Below are positions 27,641 through 35,880 of a stretch of 64,000 bases of DNA, piece after piece. Source of the stretch: Aceticella autotrophica (lineage in GTDB: Bacteria > Bacillota > Thermoanaerobacteria > Thermoanaerobacterales > Thermoanaerobacteraceae); assembly GCF_017357865.1 (NCBI RefSeq), contig NZ_CP060096.1, positions 620,001 through 684,000 of the forward strand. The letters are read 5' to 3'. A model generated the notes under the pieces. The model did no database searches. It was not told the DNA's origin and worked only from the letters and a program-made list of their open reading frames with translations. Positions within the stretch are counted from its first letter, which is position 1. Each line of letters opens with the position of its first letter. The position numbers and the translations under genes were made by a program.

Positions 27641-27854
27641 TAAAATTATTGCAACCTCCTTTGAAAATTTTATTGTCAAATAAATTACTTTTAATATTTT
27701 ATCATAAAATATTAAAATCACAAAGTAATGAAAATGTTTAAATATGATTTTATTTGATTTTTCCCTAAAAAGTACAGTTATATACATAGATATATAAACA
27801 ATAATCTGATAAAATGTTATATGACAAAAATAATTTAAAGGTTGGAAAGATAAC

Positions 27855-28175
27855 ATGAAAGGTATAATTTTAGGTTTAATAATAGCGATTATATCAATAA
27901 TATTAAATATAATTTTTAATGGAATTTATACTTCATATGTATATTACAGCAATTATCTATTTTTAAGCGGCATTTTAATGGGATTAATCGGAGGCTTTTT
28001 ATACATGTCACGATGGTTTAATGACAGAAGGATTATTAAGAAAATTATTAAAAATGAAGAATTACCTGAAAAAAGATTTGAATTTGAATATATGACAAAC
28101 TGGGGGAATATTATTTTAACTGCATCCTTTATACTTATAGGAATGTCTTTAATTATTGTTCTTATATATGAATAA
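27855..28175 (+). CDS. Small membrane protein, DUF3899-like
   Basis: A 106-residue protein with three predicted membrane helices (about 3-25, 33-52, 82-104) and a basic loop (RWFNDRRIIKKIIKN). The pattern, including LSGILMGLIGGFLYMSR, fits the DUF3899 family. The start ATG follows AGGTTGGAAAG. It is divergent from the M23 gene. Function unknown. Confidence 0.65.
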   Translation: MKGIILGLIIAIISIILNIIFNGIYTSYVYYSNYLFLSGILMGLIGGFLYMSRWFNDRRIIKKIIKNEELPEKRFEFEYMTNWGNIILTASFILIGMSLIIVLIYE

Positions 28176-28209
28176 AAAAATTACTTTAAATGAATACTAA
28201 TCCTGTATA

Positions 28210-28503
28210 ATGCAGGAGGAAAATACTTTTACGAATTCTCCTGTCATTGATGCAACTAATATTGAAGAACAGATAAAAAATTATATTGGTGGTGGGAAAA
28301 TGGTAAATAAGGATCAATTGAGAGCAGTTGGTGAAAGGTGTTCTGATTTCAGTCTTGATGAGTCGCTTTACCGTACTCCAACGATGTCGATAAATGATGC
28401 TGGAGTTAAAAGCTGTGAGATATGCAGGCATTGGGATGTGTTTAATCAAAAATGCAAAATAGATGTTTTTGACGATGTACTTTCAAGCCTTGATCAGTCG
28501 TAA
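28210..28503 (+). CDS. Small Cys-containing protein of unknown function
   Basis: Up to 97 residues. The C-terminal half has CEICRHWDVFNQKC, three Cys that could bind metal. The start is unclear: the ATG at 28210 lacks an upstream binding site and overlaps a TATAAT-like sequence, while AGGAGG lies just inside the frame. An alternative ATG at 28300 has GGTGGTGGG upstream and would give 67 residues, keeping all Cys. No signal peptide or membrane segment. I do not recognise it. Confidence 0.6.
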   Translation: MQEENTFTNSPVIDATNIEEQIKNYIGGGKMVNKDQLRAVGERCSDFSLDESLYRTPTMSINDAGVKSCEICRHWDVFNQKCKIDVFDDVLSSLDQS

Positions 28504-28525
28504 ATAAAAGCATGAAATTTAATGC

Positions 28526-28564
28526 AAATGATTAAAGACAGGTTATTCCTGTCTTTAATCATTT
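28526..28564. terminator. Bidirectional terminator, 17-pair stem
   Basis: AAATGATTAAAGACAGG, loop TTATT, then the exact complement. It includes the stop codon of the minus-strand amidase gene and serves both convergent genes. Confidence 0.85.
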
Positions 28565-29703
28565 ATATGAATAAATCTATATATAATTTTCTTATCCCAC
28601 CCAAGGTCAAAGGGAACATGATATCTATCAGATGTATGTGTATTAACGACAGGTATGCCGTATGAGTCAAAGCCGGTTACAGCGCCAAAATGTACAATTT
28701 CACCTTTTTCTTCATAACATATCAAATCACCTTTTCGAAGTTCTCGTATAGCGCCTGATGGATGTAAATCTGTGGGTTTTACCATATTTGTATATGTCCC
28801 CTTTGCAATTAATCGTCCTTTTCCATTATATATGAGGTAATTAAATAGGGCGGGTGCTTGAGCCCATGCCGTGCTTGATTCTCTACCATTAAAATTCCAT
28901 ACATAATCCATTTTTAAGCCGCCGCCTTCATGTAATATCTGTGATGCGAAATTTGTGCAGTCGCCTCCAATTCCATTGTAGTCACGGTATTTTTGATTAT
29001 ATTCATAATTATTACCGCTTCCCCATGCTGCGCCTGCATATGTATCTGCATATTTTACGGCACCTTCACGATCGTAATTGCCTTTCTTTTTAATATTTTT
29101 AGAATCTTCGCCAGATGGCGTAAAATTTGCCGGAAAAATTTCCGGTGCTATACCATCAGCAGGGCTAATATCTATAAATGCCGAATCTTCATCAAGGGGA
29201 TCATAGTACCAATCTCTTCTTATAAGCCATTTACCCTTGACTTTTACAAGCTGTATTGAGTGTCTTATCCCAAGACCCATATAATTAATGATGTTAGCTT
29301 TTGTGTTATATGCGTATCCCATCTTCATGGTTTCAACAAGGTAAATCCATATGGAACTTTTGCCAGCTTTTATGCTTTTTATTCTATAAAAAGATTGTGC
29401 CTCCGTAAACTTAAGGTTTCGTTTTTCAGACCATCCATTTACATAATCAATTCTTCTCTTTTCATGTTCAAGTGCCCATTTGCCGTATGTAGAGGATTTA
29501 TCGTAAAACTTCTCTATTTCCCTCATGTCGCTGCTAAGAAGCACACTTCCTCTTGCTTTGAAGAATTCATCTAAAATTGGTTTGATTTCCTCTTGATTGT
29601 TGACAACAGTTGTAATGGTTTTATTAAAGAAAGATATGGCAAAAGCACTTAAAACAATCAGTACAAATAAAAGGATTAAAACTTTAAATTTCTTGGTGCG
29701 CAA
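28555..29703 (-). CDS. Membrane-anchored amidase-domain protein
   Basis: A 382-residue extracellular protein with an N-terminal membrane helix (about 8-27). The C-terminal domain (about 208-380) matches the putative amidase domain (Amidase_6 type): YDREGAVKYADTYA, then GIGGDCTNFASQILHEGG with the likely nucleophile Cys249, and VHFGAVTGF with His. The middle part (about 40-170) is an uncharacterised alpha/beta region. The family is thought to act on peptidoglycan or peptides. The TTG start follows AGGAGG. Confidence 0.85.
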   Translation of the reverse strand: MRTKKFKVLILLFVLIVLSAFAISFFNKTITTVVNNQEEIKPILDEFFKARGSVLLSSDMREIEKFYDKSSTYGKWALEHEKRRIDYVNGWSEKRNLKFTEAQSFYRIKSIKAGKSSIWIYLVETMKMGYAYNTKANIINYMGLGIRHSIQLVKVKGKWLIRRDWYYDPLDEDSAFIDISPADGIAPEIFPANFTPSGEDSKNIKKKGNYDREGAVKYADTYAGAAWGSGNNYEYNQKYRDYNGIGGDCTNFASQILHEGGGLKMDYVWNFNGRESSTAWAQAPALFNYLIYNGKGRLIAKGTYTNMVKPTDLHPSGAIRELRKGDLICYEEKGEIVHFGAVTGFDSYGIPVVNTHTSDRYHVPFDLGWDKKIIYRFIHIND

Positions 29704-29829
29704 TTAATCGCCTCCTAATAAATTTTTCTAAATAATAATATGAAAAATCGTTATAATTAATACTATTTTCTTTAAATTATGGAATTTAAATAACAAAATT
29801 TATGTGTTGTTATTTTTTTCTTAAGCTTA

Positions 29830-29838
29830 TGATATAAT
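29830..29838 (+). promoter_or_regulatory. Extended -10 promoter element for sppA
   Basis: TGATATAAT fits the TGnTATAAT extended -10; no good -35 is present at 17 bases. Confidence 0.45.
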
Positions 29839-29934
29839 TATAAATGAAAAGTCAGATATTGTTTTTGATAGAATTAAAATGATAAATTAAGGCAAAGAGA
29901 TTATATCAGGGCGATTAAGAGAGGAGAGGTTAAT

Positions 29935-30852
29935 TTGAATAAAAAGGCATTGATTGGAATAGTTATAGCAGTATTAATTGTTGGAGCAACACTTGCAGCG
30001 GTTATTATGTCAAAACCAAATCAAGAGAATACTGTTTATGGTCCGAATACTGCATTAGGAGTTGTCACTATTGATGGTGTTATTGGTGGAAGTACTTCTC
30101 TGCTTGGAATACCTCAAAATCAGAATGATCCTGTTAAGCAGATAAGGCAGGCTATGGATGATAAAACAATAAAGGCTGTTGTTGTAAAAATAAACAGTCC
30201 CGGAGGTTCTGCTGCAAAATCGGAAGAAATATATAATGAGCTTTTAAAACTAAAGAAAACCGGTAAGAAAATCATTGTTTCCATGGGTGACTATGCAGCA
30301 TCAGGTGGTTACATGGCAGCTTGTGCCGGTGATATTATCGTCGCGAGCCCAGCAACATTAACGGGAAGTATTGGGGTAATAATGGAATACACAAATTATG
30401 AAGGTTTGTACAAAAAGCTTGGTCTTAAGGAAGTTATTATAAAAAGTGGTGAATATAAGGATATAGGTTCCCCAACAAGAGATTTAACACCTGAAGAGAA
30501 AGAAATCTTGCAAGGGGTGATTAATGATACCTTTGATCAATTTATTCATATAGTTTCTGATGGCAGAAAAATGTCCCTTGACAAGGTAAAAACCCTTGCG
30601 AATGGCAGGGTTTTTACAGGCAGGCAGGCGCTAAAACTGGGTTTGGTTGATAAACTGGGAGATTTTTATGATTCGGTGGATATAGCTGCAAAAGAAGTAG
30701 GGATTAAAGGCAAACCACAGCTTAAATACTATACAACACAAAGTCCGTTTAGCACATTATTCGGAGGTGGAGAAAACAGTAATTTTGATGGAAGTTTTAT
30801 TGAAATCTTGAGGCTTTTGTTTATTGATAGGAATAGTTTAAACTTTAATTAA
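29935..30852 (+). CDS. sppA: Signal peptide peptidase SppA
   Basis: Membrane-bound serine protease that degrades remnant signal peptides. The 305-residue short form, as in Bacillus, has one N-terminal membrane helix (about 5-25), the KINSPGGSAA oxyanion region, nucleophile Ser123 (YAASGGYMAA) and general-base Lys175 (KSGEYKDIGSP), so the Ser-Lys dyad is intact. The TTG start follows GAGGAGAGG. Confidence 0.94.
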   Translation: MNKKALIGIVIAVLIVGATLAAVIMSKPNQENTVYGPNTALGVVTIDGVIGGSTSLLGIPQNQNDPVKQIRQAMDDKTIKAVVVKINSPGGSAAKSEEIYNELLKLKKTGKKIIVSMGDYAASGGYMAACAGDIIVASPATLTGSIGVIMEYTNYEGLYKKLGLKEVIIKSGEYKDIGSPTRDLTPEEKEILQGVINDTFDQFIHIVSDGRKMSLDKVKTLANGRVFTGRQALKLGLVDKLGDFYDSVDIAAKEVGIKGKPQLKYYTTQSPFSTLFGGGENSNFDGSFIEILRLLFIDRNSLNFN

Positions 30853-30898
30853 ATTTTGTAATATCTACTTAAATTTTCGATTTTGGAAGGTGTATAGA

Positions 30899-31450
30899 AT
30901 GGATTTAAATGTAATATCAAAAGAAACAAGAATTGTTATAAGGGAATTATTAGACATTGCAGATATAAAAAAAGAAGGATTATTTGTATTGGGAGGAAGT
31001 AGCAGTGAGGTGTTAGGGAAAAAAATTGGTACAGCTGGGAGCCTTGATATAGCAAAGGCAGTCATAGATCCAGTGCTTGAAGAAATCAGAGAGAGAGGAT
31101 TATACCTTGCTATACAGTGCTGCGAGCATTTAAATAGAGCCCTTCTTGTAGAGGAAAAAGCCCAGGAAAAGTACAACCTTGATGTTGTTACAGTAATACC
31201 ACAGGTTCATGCAGGAGGTTCCTTTGCAACATATGCATATGATATTTATGAAAAACCGGTTATGGTGGAGAACCTAAAAAGTCTTGCATATGCAGGTATT
31301 GACATAGGTCTTGTCTTAATCGGGATGCATTTAAGACCTGTGGCTGTACCTATAAGGCTCAGCCAGAATAAAATAGGCGAGGCGGATATTGTGGCTGCAA
31401 TAACAAGACCTAAACTTATAGGTGGGGAGAGAGCTGTTTATAAAAAATAA
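30899..31450 (+). CDS. TIGR01440/UPF0340 family protein (YwlG-like)
   Basis: A 183-residue cytoplasmic protein of the UPF0340 family. Conserved features are LGGSSSEVLGKKIGTAGS, AIQCCEHLNRALLVE and PQVHAGGSFATYAY. The family is widespread in Firmicutes, and its biochemical role is not established. The ATG at 30899 follows GGAAGGTG. It lies 46 bases after sppA and is probably co-transcribed. Confidence 0.88.
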   Translation: MDLNVISKETRIVIRELLDIADIKKEGLFVLGGSSSEVLGKKIGTAGSLDIAKAVIDPVLEEIRERGLYLAIQCCEHLNRALLVEEKAQEKYNLDVVTVIPQVHAGGSFATYAYDIYEKPVMVENLKSLAYAGIDIGLVLIGMHLRPVAVPIRLSQNKIGEADIVAAITRPKLIGGERAVYKK

Positions 31451-31454
31451 AAAT

Positions 31455-32402
31455 CTATTGAGTGTGACAAGAAACCTGTCCCCTTGTCCCAATAATATCC
31501 CATATACCGGGGTCTTCTTGTCCAAGTCGCCATACAGCAACACCTGATAAATTGAATTGGTGCAGAAGGGGTATTTTAGATGCAAAACTTCTTTTGTCTT
31601 CAAACCATACAATATGTTTTGTGTTATCGATTGTGTATGTGAATGTGGATTCCTGAGCCGCTTCATCATATAGTATTGTAGCACCGAGATTTCTTGCCAG
31701 TTCTATCGCCTGCTGGTATGACAGTGTTCGTGGGAAATTTACTCCTTCTGTCCAGTCATAGCCGTATACTGCTGTTCCCAGCCATATTTTATATGAAGGG
31801 ATTACTGTGACGGCGTAATTCAAAACATTTTTTACGAAGTCAATTGAAGCTATGGGTCCAGGTTGCGAAAAATGTTCATCATATGCAAGAATATAAGCTT
31901 GGTCTGTATATTGCCCGATAACTGAGTACTGAAATGCCCCCGAAAAAGGATGATATGGGTTATCCTTTAGTTCTGCAGGCAAGGATATCGTTACGGTTTT
32001 CCCTTCATTTTTAAGCGTCGAATATAATTCCTGCATGAAGCTGTTAAGGTTATTTCTATTTTCTGGCGGTACAAATTCAAAGTCTATATTTATGCCGGGG
32101 TAATTATTATATAATGCTGTATCCCTTATACTGTTTATTAATACATGTCTTAAAGAAGTGCTTGAAAGCAAATCATGTATCAATTGAGATTTTTTTGGGT
32201 CTGAATAATTATGAATGATGGCATATATTGGGAGGTTATTTTGAAAAGCTATATTTTTAACCTCCTGTGACGACATGTCGGCAAGGGTTCCATCAGATTT
32301 AACACCGTACCAAAATGGGATCAGTGTAGTTATATCTTTTGCATGTGTCCTTAAATCAGGCAGAGCACCCGGGGCTTCGTCATAATACCATTTATTGTCC
32401 AT
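31455..32402 (-). CDS. Glycosyl hydrolase family 18 (YaaH/SleL-like core)
   Basis: A 315-residue GH18 protein related to spore-cortex-lytic YaaH/SleL enzymes. The catalytic motif reads GINIDFEFV (Asp107, Glu109), and the barrel continues with QAYILAYDEH, IWLGTAVYGYDW and a C-terminal AVWRLGQEDPGIW. It lacks the N-terminal LysM domains found in typical members and has no signal peptide, so targeting is unclear. GGAGGTG precedes the ATG. Confidence 0.87.
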   Translation of the reverse strand: MDNKWYYDEAPGALPDLRTHAKDITTLIPFWYGVKSDGTLADMSSQEVKNIAFQNNLPIYAIIHNYSDPKKSQLIHDLLSSTSLRHVLINSIRDTALYNNYPGINIDFEFVPPENRNNLNSFMQELYSTLKNEGKTVTISLPAELKDNPYHPFSGAFQYSVIGQYTDQAYILAYDEHFSQPGPIASIDFVKNVLNYAVTVIPSYKIWLGTAVYGYDWTEGVNFPRTLSYQQAIELARNLGATILYDEAAQESTFTYTIDNTKHIVWFEDKRSFASKIPLLHQFNLSGVAVWRLGQEDPGIWDIIGTRGQVSCHTQ

Positions 32403-32507
32403 AAATACACCTCCATAATTTTTATATTTCTATAATATGTTTAATATTTCATAAGGTTAAACGGGAAGTATTTTATCATATAAGAAAATGAAAAGGGGAC
32501 ATAATTT

Positions 32508-33488
32508 ATGAAGAAAAAAATTGGTGTGTTGTCATGTTCAATTTCAATTATACTAATGGGAGTTCTGTTGCTTTTAAATAATTTTAAGATTCAAATACCA
32601 TATATATATTATAATATAATAGGACCATTATTTTTAATTCTTTTAGGTTTGGAAATAATCTTAGGCAAGGTTATATATGGAGAAGAAAATAACGGGATTA
32701 ATATAGGGCTGATAATATTTACAATTATTATTATGATTATTTCTTTGTTCTTTTTTTCTTATATGCCTATAAATATTGACAATATATTCAAAAGTGGCAG
32801 TTTTTCCATAAGTAATATAATAAGCGGCGATTATTTAAAATATGAAAAACATATTAGTAAAAGCATCGATTTAAATGATAATGTTACAAATGTAAATATA
32901 ACAAATAAAATGGGTACTATTAAATTCAGCAATTCCTTAGATAATACAATGAGGGTAAATGCGGTTGTACATTACAGCAATAGAAACAATGATATAAATC
33001 TGGACCCAATAATATTAACTATAGAGGGTAATACCGTATATTTAAAAGATAATATCAAGAATGACTCAATTATTATTGATTATACCATTGAGATACCTCA
33101 AAATAAAATTCTGTCAATTGACAACAGATTTGGATTTATAAAGTCAGATAAATATATTGGTAAAACTGATATATCAAATAAATTTGGCAATATTGAGCTT
33201 AATAATCTTGATGGTGATTCAAAAATCACCAACAAATATGGCAATATAGAAATTAAAGAGTTTAAAGATGGTTCATTATATGCGGAGAATGAATTTGGAA
33301 ATATAAATGTTAATGGGATACCTTCAGATATTAATGTGGAGTTAAATACAAATTTCGGATCAATTTCGACAGGCTTGCCGTTAAATGTTAACAAGTTTAC
33401 AACTGAATCAACGGCTAAAGGGATTTTAGGTTCAGGAAAATACAATATAAAAATTGCAAATAATTTTGGAACTATTGAATTGAATTAA
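32508..33488 (+). CDS. Membrane protein with DUF4097-like beta repeats
   Basis: A 326-residue protein. Residues 1-90 hold about four hydrophobic segments resembling the LiaI-LiaF-type membrane region. Residues about 115-326 are beta-strand repeats of the type sNKFGNIELnnldGDs, sNKYGNIEIKEF and NEFGNINVNGI, as in DUF4097/adhesin-like domains. The next gene encodes a PspC protein, so the pair looks like an envelope-stress module. GGGGACATAATTT precedes the ATG. Confidence 0.78.
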   Translation: MKKKIGVLSCSISIILMGVLLLLNNFKIQIPYIYYNIIGPLFLILLGLEIILGKVIYGEENNGINIGLIIFTIIIMIISLFFFSYMPINIDNIFKSGSFSISNIISGDYLKYEKHISKSIDLNDNVTNVNITNKMGTIKFSNSLDNTMRVNAVVHYSNRNNDINLDPIILTIEGNTVYLKDNIKNDSIIIDYTIEIPQNKILSIDNRFGFIKSDKYIGKTDISNKFGNIELNNLDGDSKITNKYGNIEIKEFKDGSLYAENEFGNINVNGIPSDINVELNTNFGSISTGLPLNVNKFTTESTAKGILGSGKYNIKIANNFGTIELN

Positions 33489-33504
33489 AATTAGGAGGAG
33501 AAAA

Positions 33505-33900
33505 ATGGATAAAAAATTATATCGTTCAAGAAGTCAAAAGATTTTAGGCGGTGTTTGTGGCGGTATTGCAGAGTACTTTGATGCGGATGTTACAATTGTA
33601 AGGCTTGTTTGGGTATTAATATCATTATTTAATGGTGCCGGTTTGATACTGTATATTATAGCATGGATAATCATACCGGAAAATCCTTATCAAATTAATG
33701 AACCTCATATAAATTTTAAAGATGAAAAAACTGATGATACACAACATAAAAATAATGGAAGTGAAATATTTGGATGGATTTTAATTGGGCTTGGTTTAAT
33801 ATCACTAATACGAATATTTATTCCAACAGTGAGTTTTAATTTATTCTGGCCAATTTTATTAATTGCTATAGGTATTGTTATAATAATGAAAAAAATGTAG
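33505..33900 (+). CDS. PspC domain protein
   Basis: A 131-residue membrane protein. The PspC domain occupies about 1-60 (LYRSRSQKILGGVCGGIAEY, then a membrane helix ending in IIAWIIIPENP). A hydrophilic linker leads to two C-terminal hydrophobic segments (about 88-130) like those of LiaI/LiaF proteins. AGGAGG precedes the ATG, 16 bases after the DUF4097 gene, suggesting one operon. Likely role: sensing or protecting the membrane. Confidence 0.87.
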   Translation: MDKKLYRSRSQKILGGVCGGIAEYFDADVTIVRLVWVLISLFNGAGLILYIIAWIIIPENPYQINEPHINFKDEKTDDTQHKNNGSEIFGWILIGLGLISLIRIFIPTVSFNLFWPILLIAIGIVIIMKKM

Positions 33901-33925
33901 GGAATTTTATTTCCCTGCATTTTTT
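33891..33925. terminator. Bidirectional terminator
   Basis: AAAATGTAGGGAA pairs with TTCCCTGCATTTT (one G-T). It contains the pspC-like stop codon and adjoins the deacetylase stop. Confidence 0.8.
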
Positions 33926-34917
33926 TCATTTTGCTGATTAGTTGAAACCTCATCGATTTTCATAAGATTTGATACTGTTGCAAAGCTATATCCTTCCGCT
34001 TTGAGTTTTTGAATAATTTGTGGAAGTGCAGCAAATGTTTCCGGTTTGCCTTCATGTAATAAAATAACAGACCCGGGTTTTACCTTTAATATAACCCTGT
34101 TAACGATTGATTCAATTCCGGGTTTTTTCCAGTCATCAGGATCAACATTCCACAATACAATATGAAGCCCAAGGGCATTTGATATTTGCAATAGGGTTTT
34201 ATTGTAAGCTCCATACGGGGGGCGGAATAAAATTGGCTTTTCTCCTGTTGCATTATATACAATTTCTTGTGTCTTATATAATTCATCAACCATCTGTTCA
34301 GGTGTTAATTTAGGTAAAAATGGATGACTGTATGAATGAAGGCCTATTTCATTACCGTTTTCATAGATATATTTCAATAACTCCGGATGTTTTTCGGCAT
34401 TTTTCCCTATTACAAAAAAAGTACCGTTTATATTCATGCTTTTAAGCAAGTCAACATATTTTTTGGTAAATTCATTTGAAGGACCGTCATCAAATGTCAG
34501 TGCAATTATTTTTCCGGCCTTTGAATTTACGCTAAACGGTTTTTCAAAAGGAATTAAATCATTAAATATTTGATCTCTATTGCTTTTGTTCACAAGATTA
34601 GATATATGATTATCTATTCCTGAATTTGCAATATTTTCAGAAACATGGGTGTCATTATTTTGGCTTATGTTAGTTTTATCTACAGGTGTGCTTGTGGTTG
34701 GCTCTGATTTTTTGTCAAAATTCGTATTATTATCATCCTTATTGCTGTTTTTTTCAATTACAGATGATGCTGTTGGTAAAACATTTTTTGTTAAATTTTT
34801 GGGTTTTTTCAAGGTATTATTGTAATAAAAAACTCCACTTCCAACTAAGATTGACAAAAATACAATTAAAAATGCGTAAAAGATAATCCTTTGTTTTTTG
34901 ACTGATTTTATTATCAT
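33907..34917 (-). CDS. Polysaccharide deacetylase, membrane-anchored
   Basis: A 336-residue carbohydrate esterase family 4 enzyme that removes acetyl groups from peptidoglycan or another cell-surface glycan. N-terminal membrane helix (about 9-32), low-complexity Asn/Ser/Thr/Lys linker (about 35-115), then a NodB domain: TFDDGPS with Asp143/Asp144, the metal pair His194/His198 in HSYSHP, RPPYGAYN, DPDDW and LLHEG. All catalytic motifs are present. Confidence 0.93.
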   Translation of the reverse strand: MIIKSVKKQRIIFYAFLIVFLSILVGSGVFYYNNTLKKPKNLTKNVLPTASSVIEKNSNKDDNNTNFDKKSEPTTSTPVDKTNISQNNDTHVSENIANSGIDNHISNLVNKSNRDQIFNDLIPFEKPFSVNSKAGKIIALTFDDGPSNEFTKKYVDLLKSMNINGTFFVIGKNAEKHPELLKYIYENGNEIGLHSYSHPFLPKLTPEQMVDELYKTQEIVYNATGEKPILFRPPYGAYNKTLLQISNALGLHIVLWNVDPDDWKKPGIESIVNRVILKVKPGSVILLHEGKPETFAALPQIIQKLKAEGYSFATVSNLMKIDEVSTNQQNEKNAGK

Positions 34918-35011
34918 TGTTTTATCACCCCGGCAATTAAATTATAACATATCCTAAGGCATAAATTAACGGTTTTAATGTTAAATTTTTGTTACATTAT
35001 GTCGAAAATCT

Positions 35012-35818
35012 TTAGTGGCTTTTTATCCATCTGTCTATAGTAAAAAGGGCTTCATCTCGGCTTAAATTATTGTTTAAAAGACTATGTGTACCATTTTCAA
35101 TTATTTTAATTTGCTTGTCTTGATATTTAATCCTGTTATAAAATTTGATTACACTATCAAATCTGACAATATTATCCTTTTTGCCTTGTAGAATTAAAAC
35201 AGGTGATTTTATTAAACTGCTGGAGGTATAATATGCTCTTAACATCATTATCCATAGATTTAATATAAATTTAGGAGTAATTGTTTTAATGCTGAAATCT
35301 TCCTTTGCCTTCAGCTGTCTTTTATAGTAAGTTGCTTCAATATTTAAATGCTGATTTAAAGCATATGATTTAAAAAGCGCATAAATATCGGCAAAACGAG
35401 GCTTTATTTTTGTTTTTAGCGCCGGTGCCAGTAATATAAGACCATCAATTTTATTCATAGCATAAAGAGAACAATTTATTGCACATGTTCCGCCGATGCT
35501 TTCACCAAGCAGGTAAAGAGGTCTATTGCTGTATTCCATGTTTATGTTTTTGATAATGTAATTTAAGTCATTTATATATTGCCAATATTTATCAATATTG
35601 CCGGGTTCGCCTTCGGATGCTCCATGTCCTCTTAAATCTACTGATAAAACAAGGTGGTTATCACTTAAATAATCGTTTAATATTCCATATCCTGCTCCAT
35701 CCACACTCAAGCCGTGTAAAGCAAGTATAATTTTATTAAAATCATTTGAGTTTTTCCAGCTTCTCATAGCAAGTCGTGTTCCGTCGGGCATTTTAATATA
35801 ATTAATTCTATTGGTCAT
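35012..35818 (-). CDS. Alpha/beta hydrolase, monoacylglycerol-lipase-like
   Basis: A 268-residue serine hydrolase of the Hydrolase_4 (serine aminopeptidase S33) type. Oxyanion motif HGLSVDGAG, nucleophile Ser107 in GESIGG, and the acid/base residues in QGKKDNIVRF and NGTHSLL complete the triad. The substrate is probably a lipid ester. The ATG at 35818 follows CGGAGTTGA; this start codon lies inside a 12-pair hairpin. The permease gene ends upstream. Confidence 0.87.
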   Translation of the reverse strand: MTNRINYIKMPDGTRLAMRSWKNSNDFNKIILALHGLSVDGAGYGILNDYLSDNHLVLSVDLRGHGASEGEPGNIDKYWQYINDLNYIIKNINMEYSNRPLYLLGESIGGTCAINCSLYAMNKIDGLILLAPALKTKIKPRFADIYALFKSYALNQHLNIEATYYKRQLKAKEDFSIKTITPKFILNLWIMMLRAYYTSSSLIKSPVLILQGKKDNIVRFDSVIKFYNRIKYQDKQIKIIENGTHSLLNNNLSRDEALFTIDRWIKSH

Positions 35819-35861
35819 AATGGTCAACTCCGTTTTTATAGTTATTTTAACCACTATGACC
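35813..35861 (-). promoter_or_regulatory. Hairpin covering the hydrolase start codon
   Basis: In the minus-strand RNA, GGUCAUAGUGGU pairs with the complementary stretch that includes the AUG, leaving a loop of about 25 bases with the Shine-Dalgarno site near its edge. Confidence 0.5.
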
Positions 35862-35880
35862 ATTGATAATCCTCTTTTTG

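Noticed and set aside
26717-27856. 72-residue N-terminal extension of the M23 gene
   Set aside because: No ribosome binding site at the earlier starts, and the extension reads as AT-rich intergenic DNA; the ATG at 27640 is preferred.
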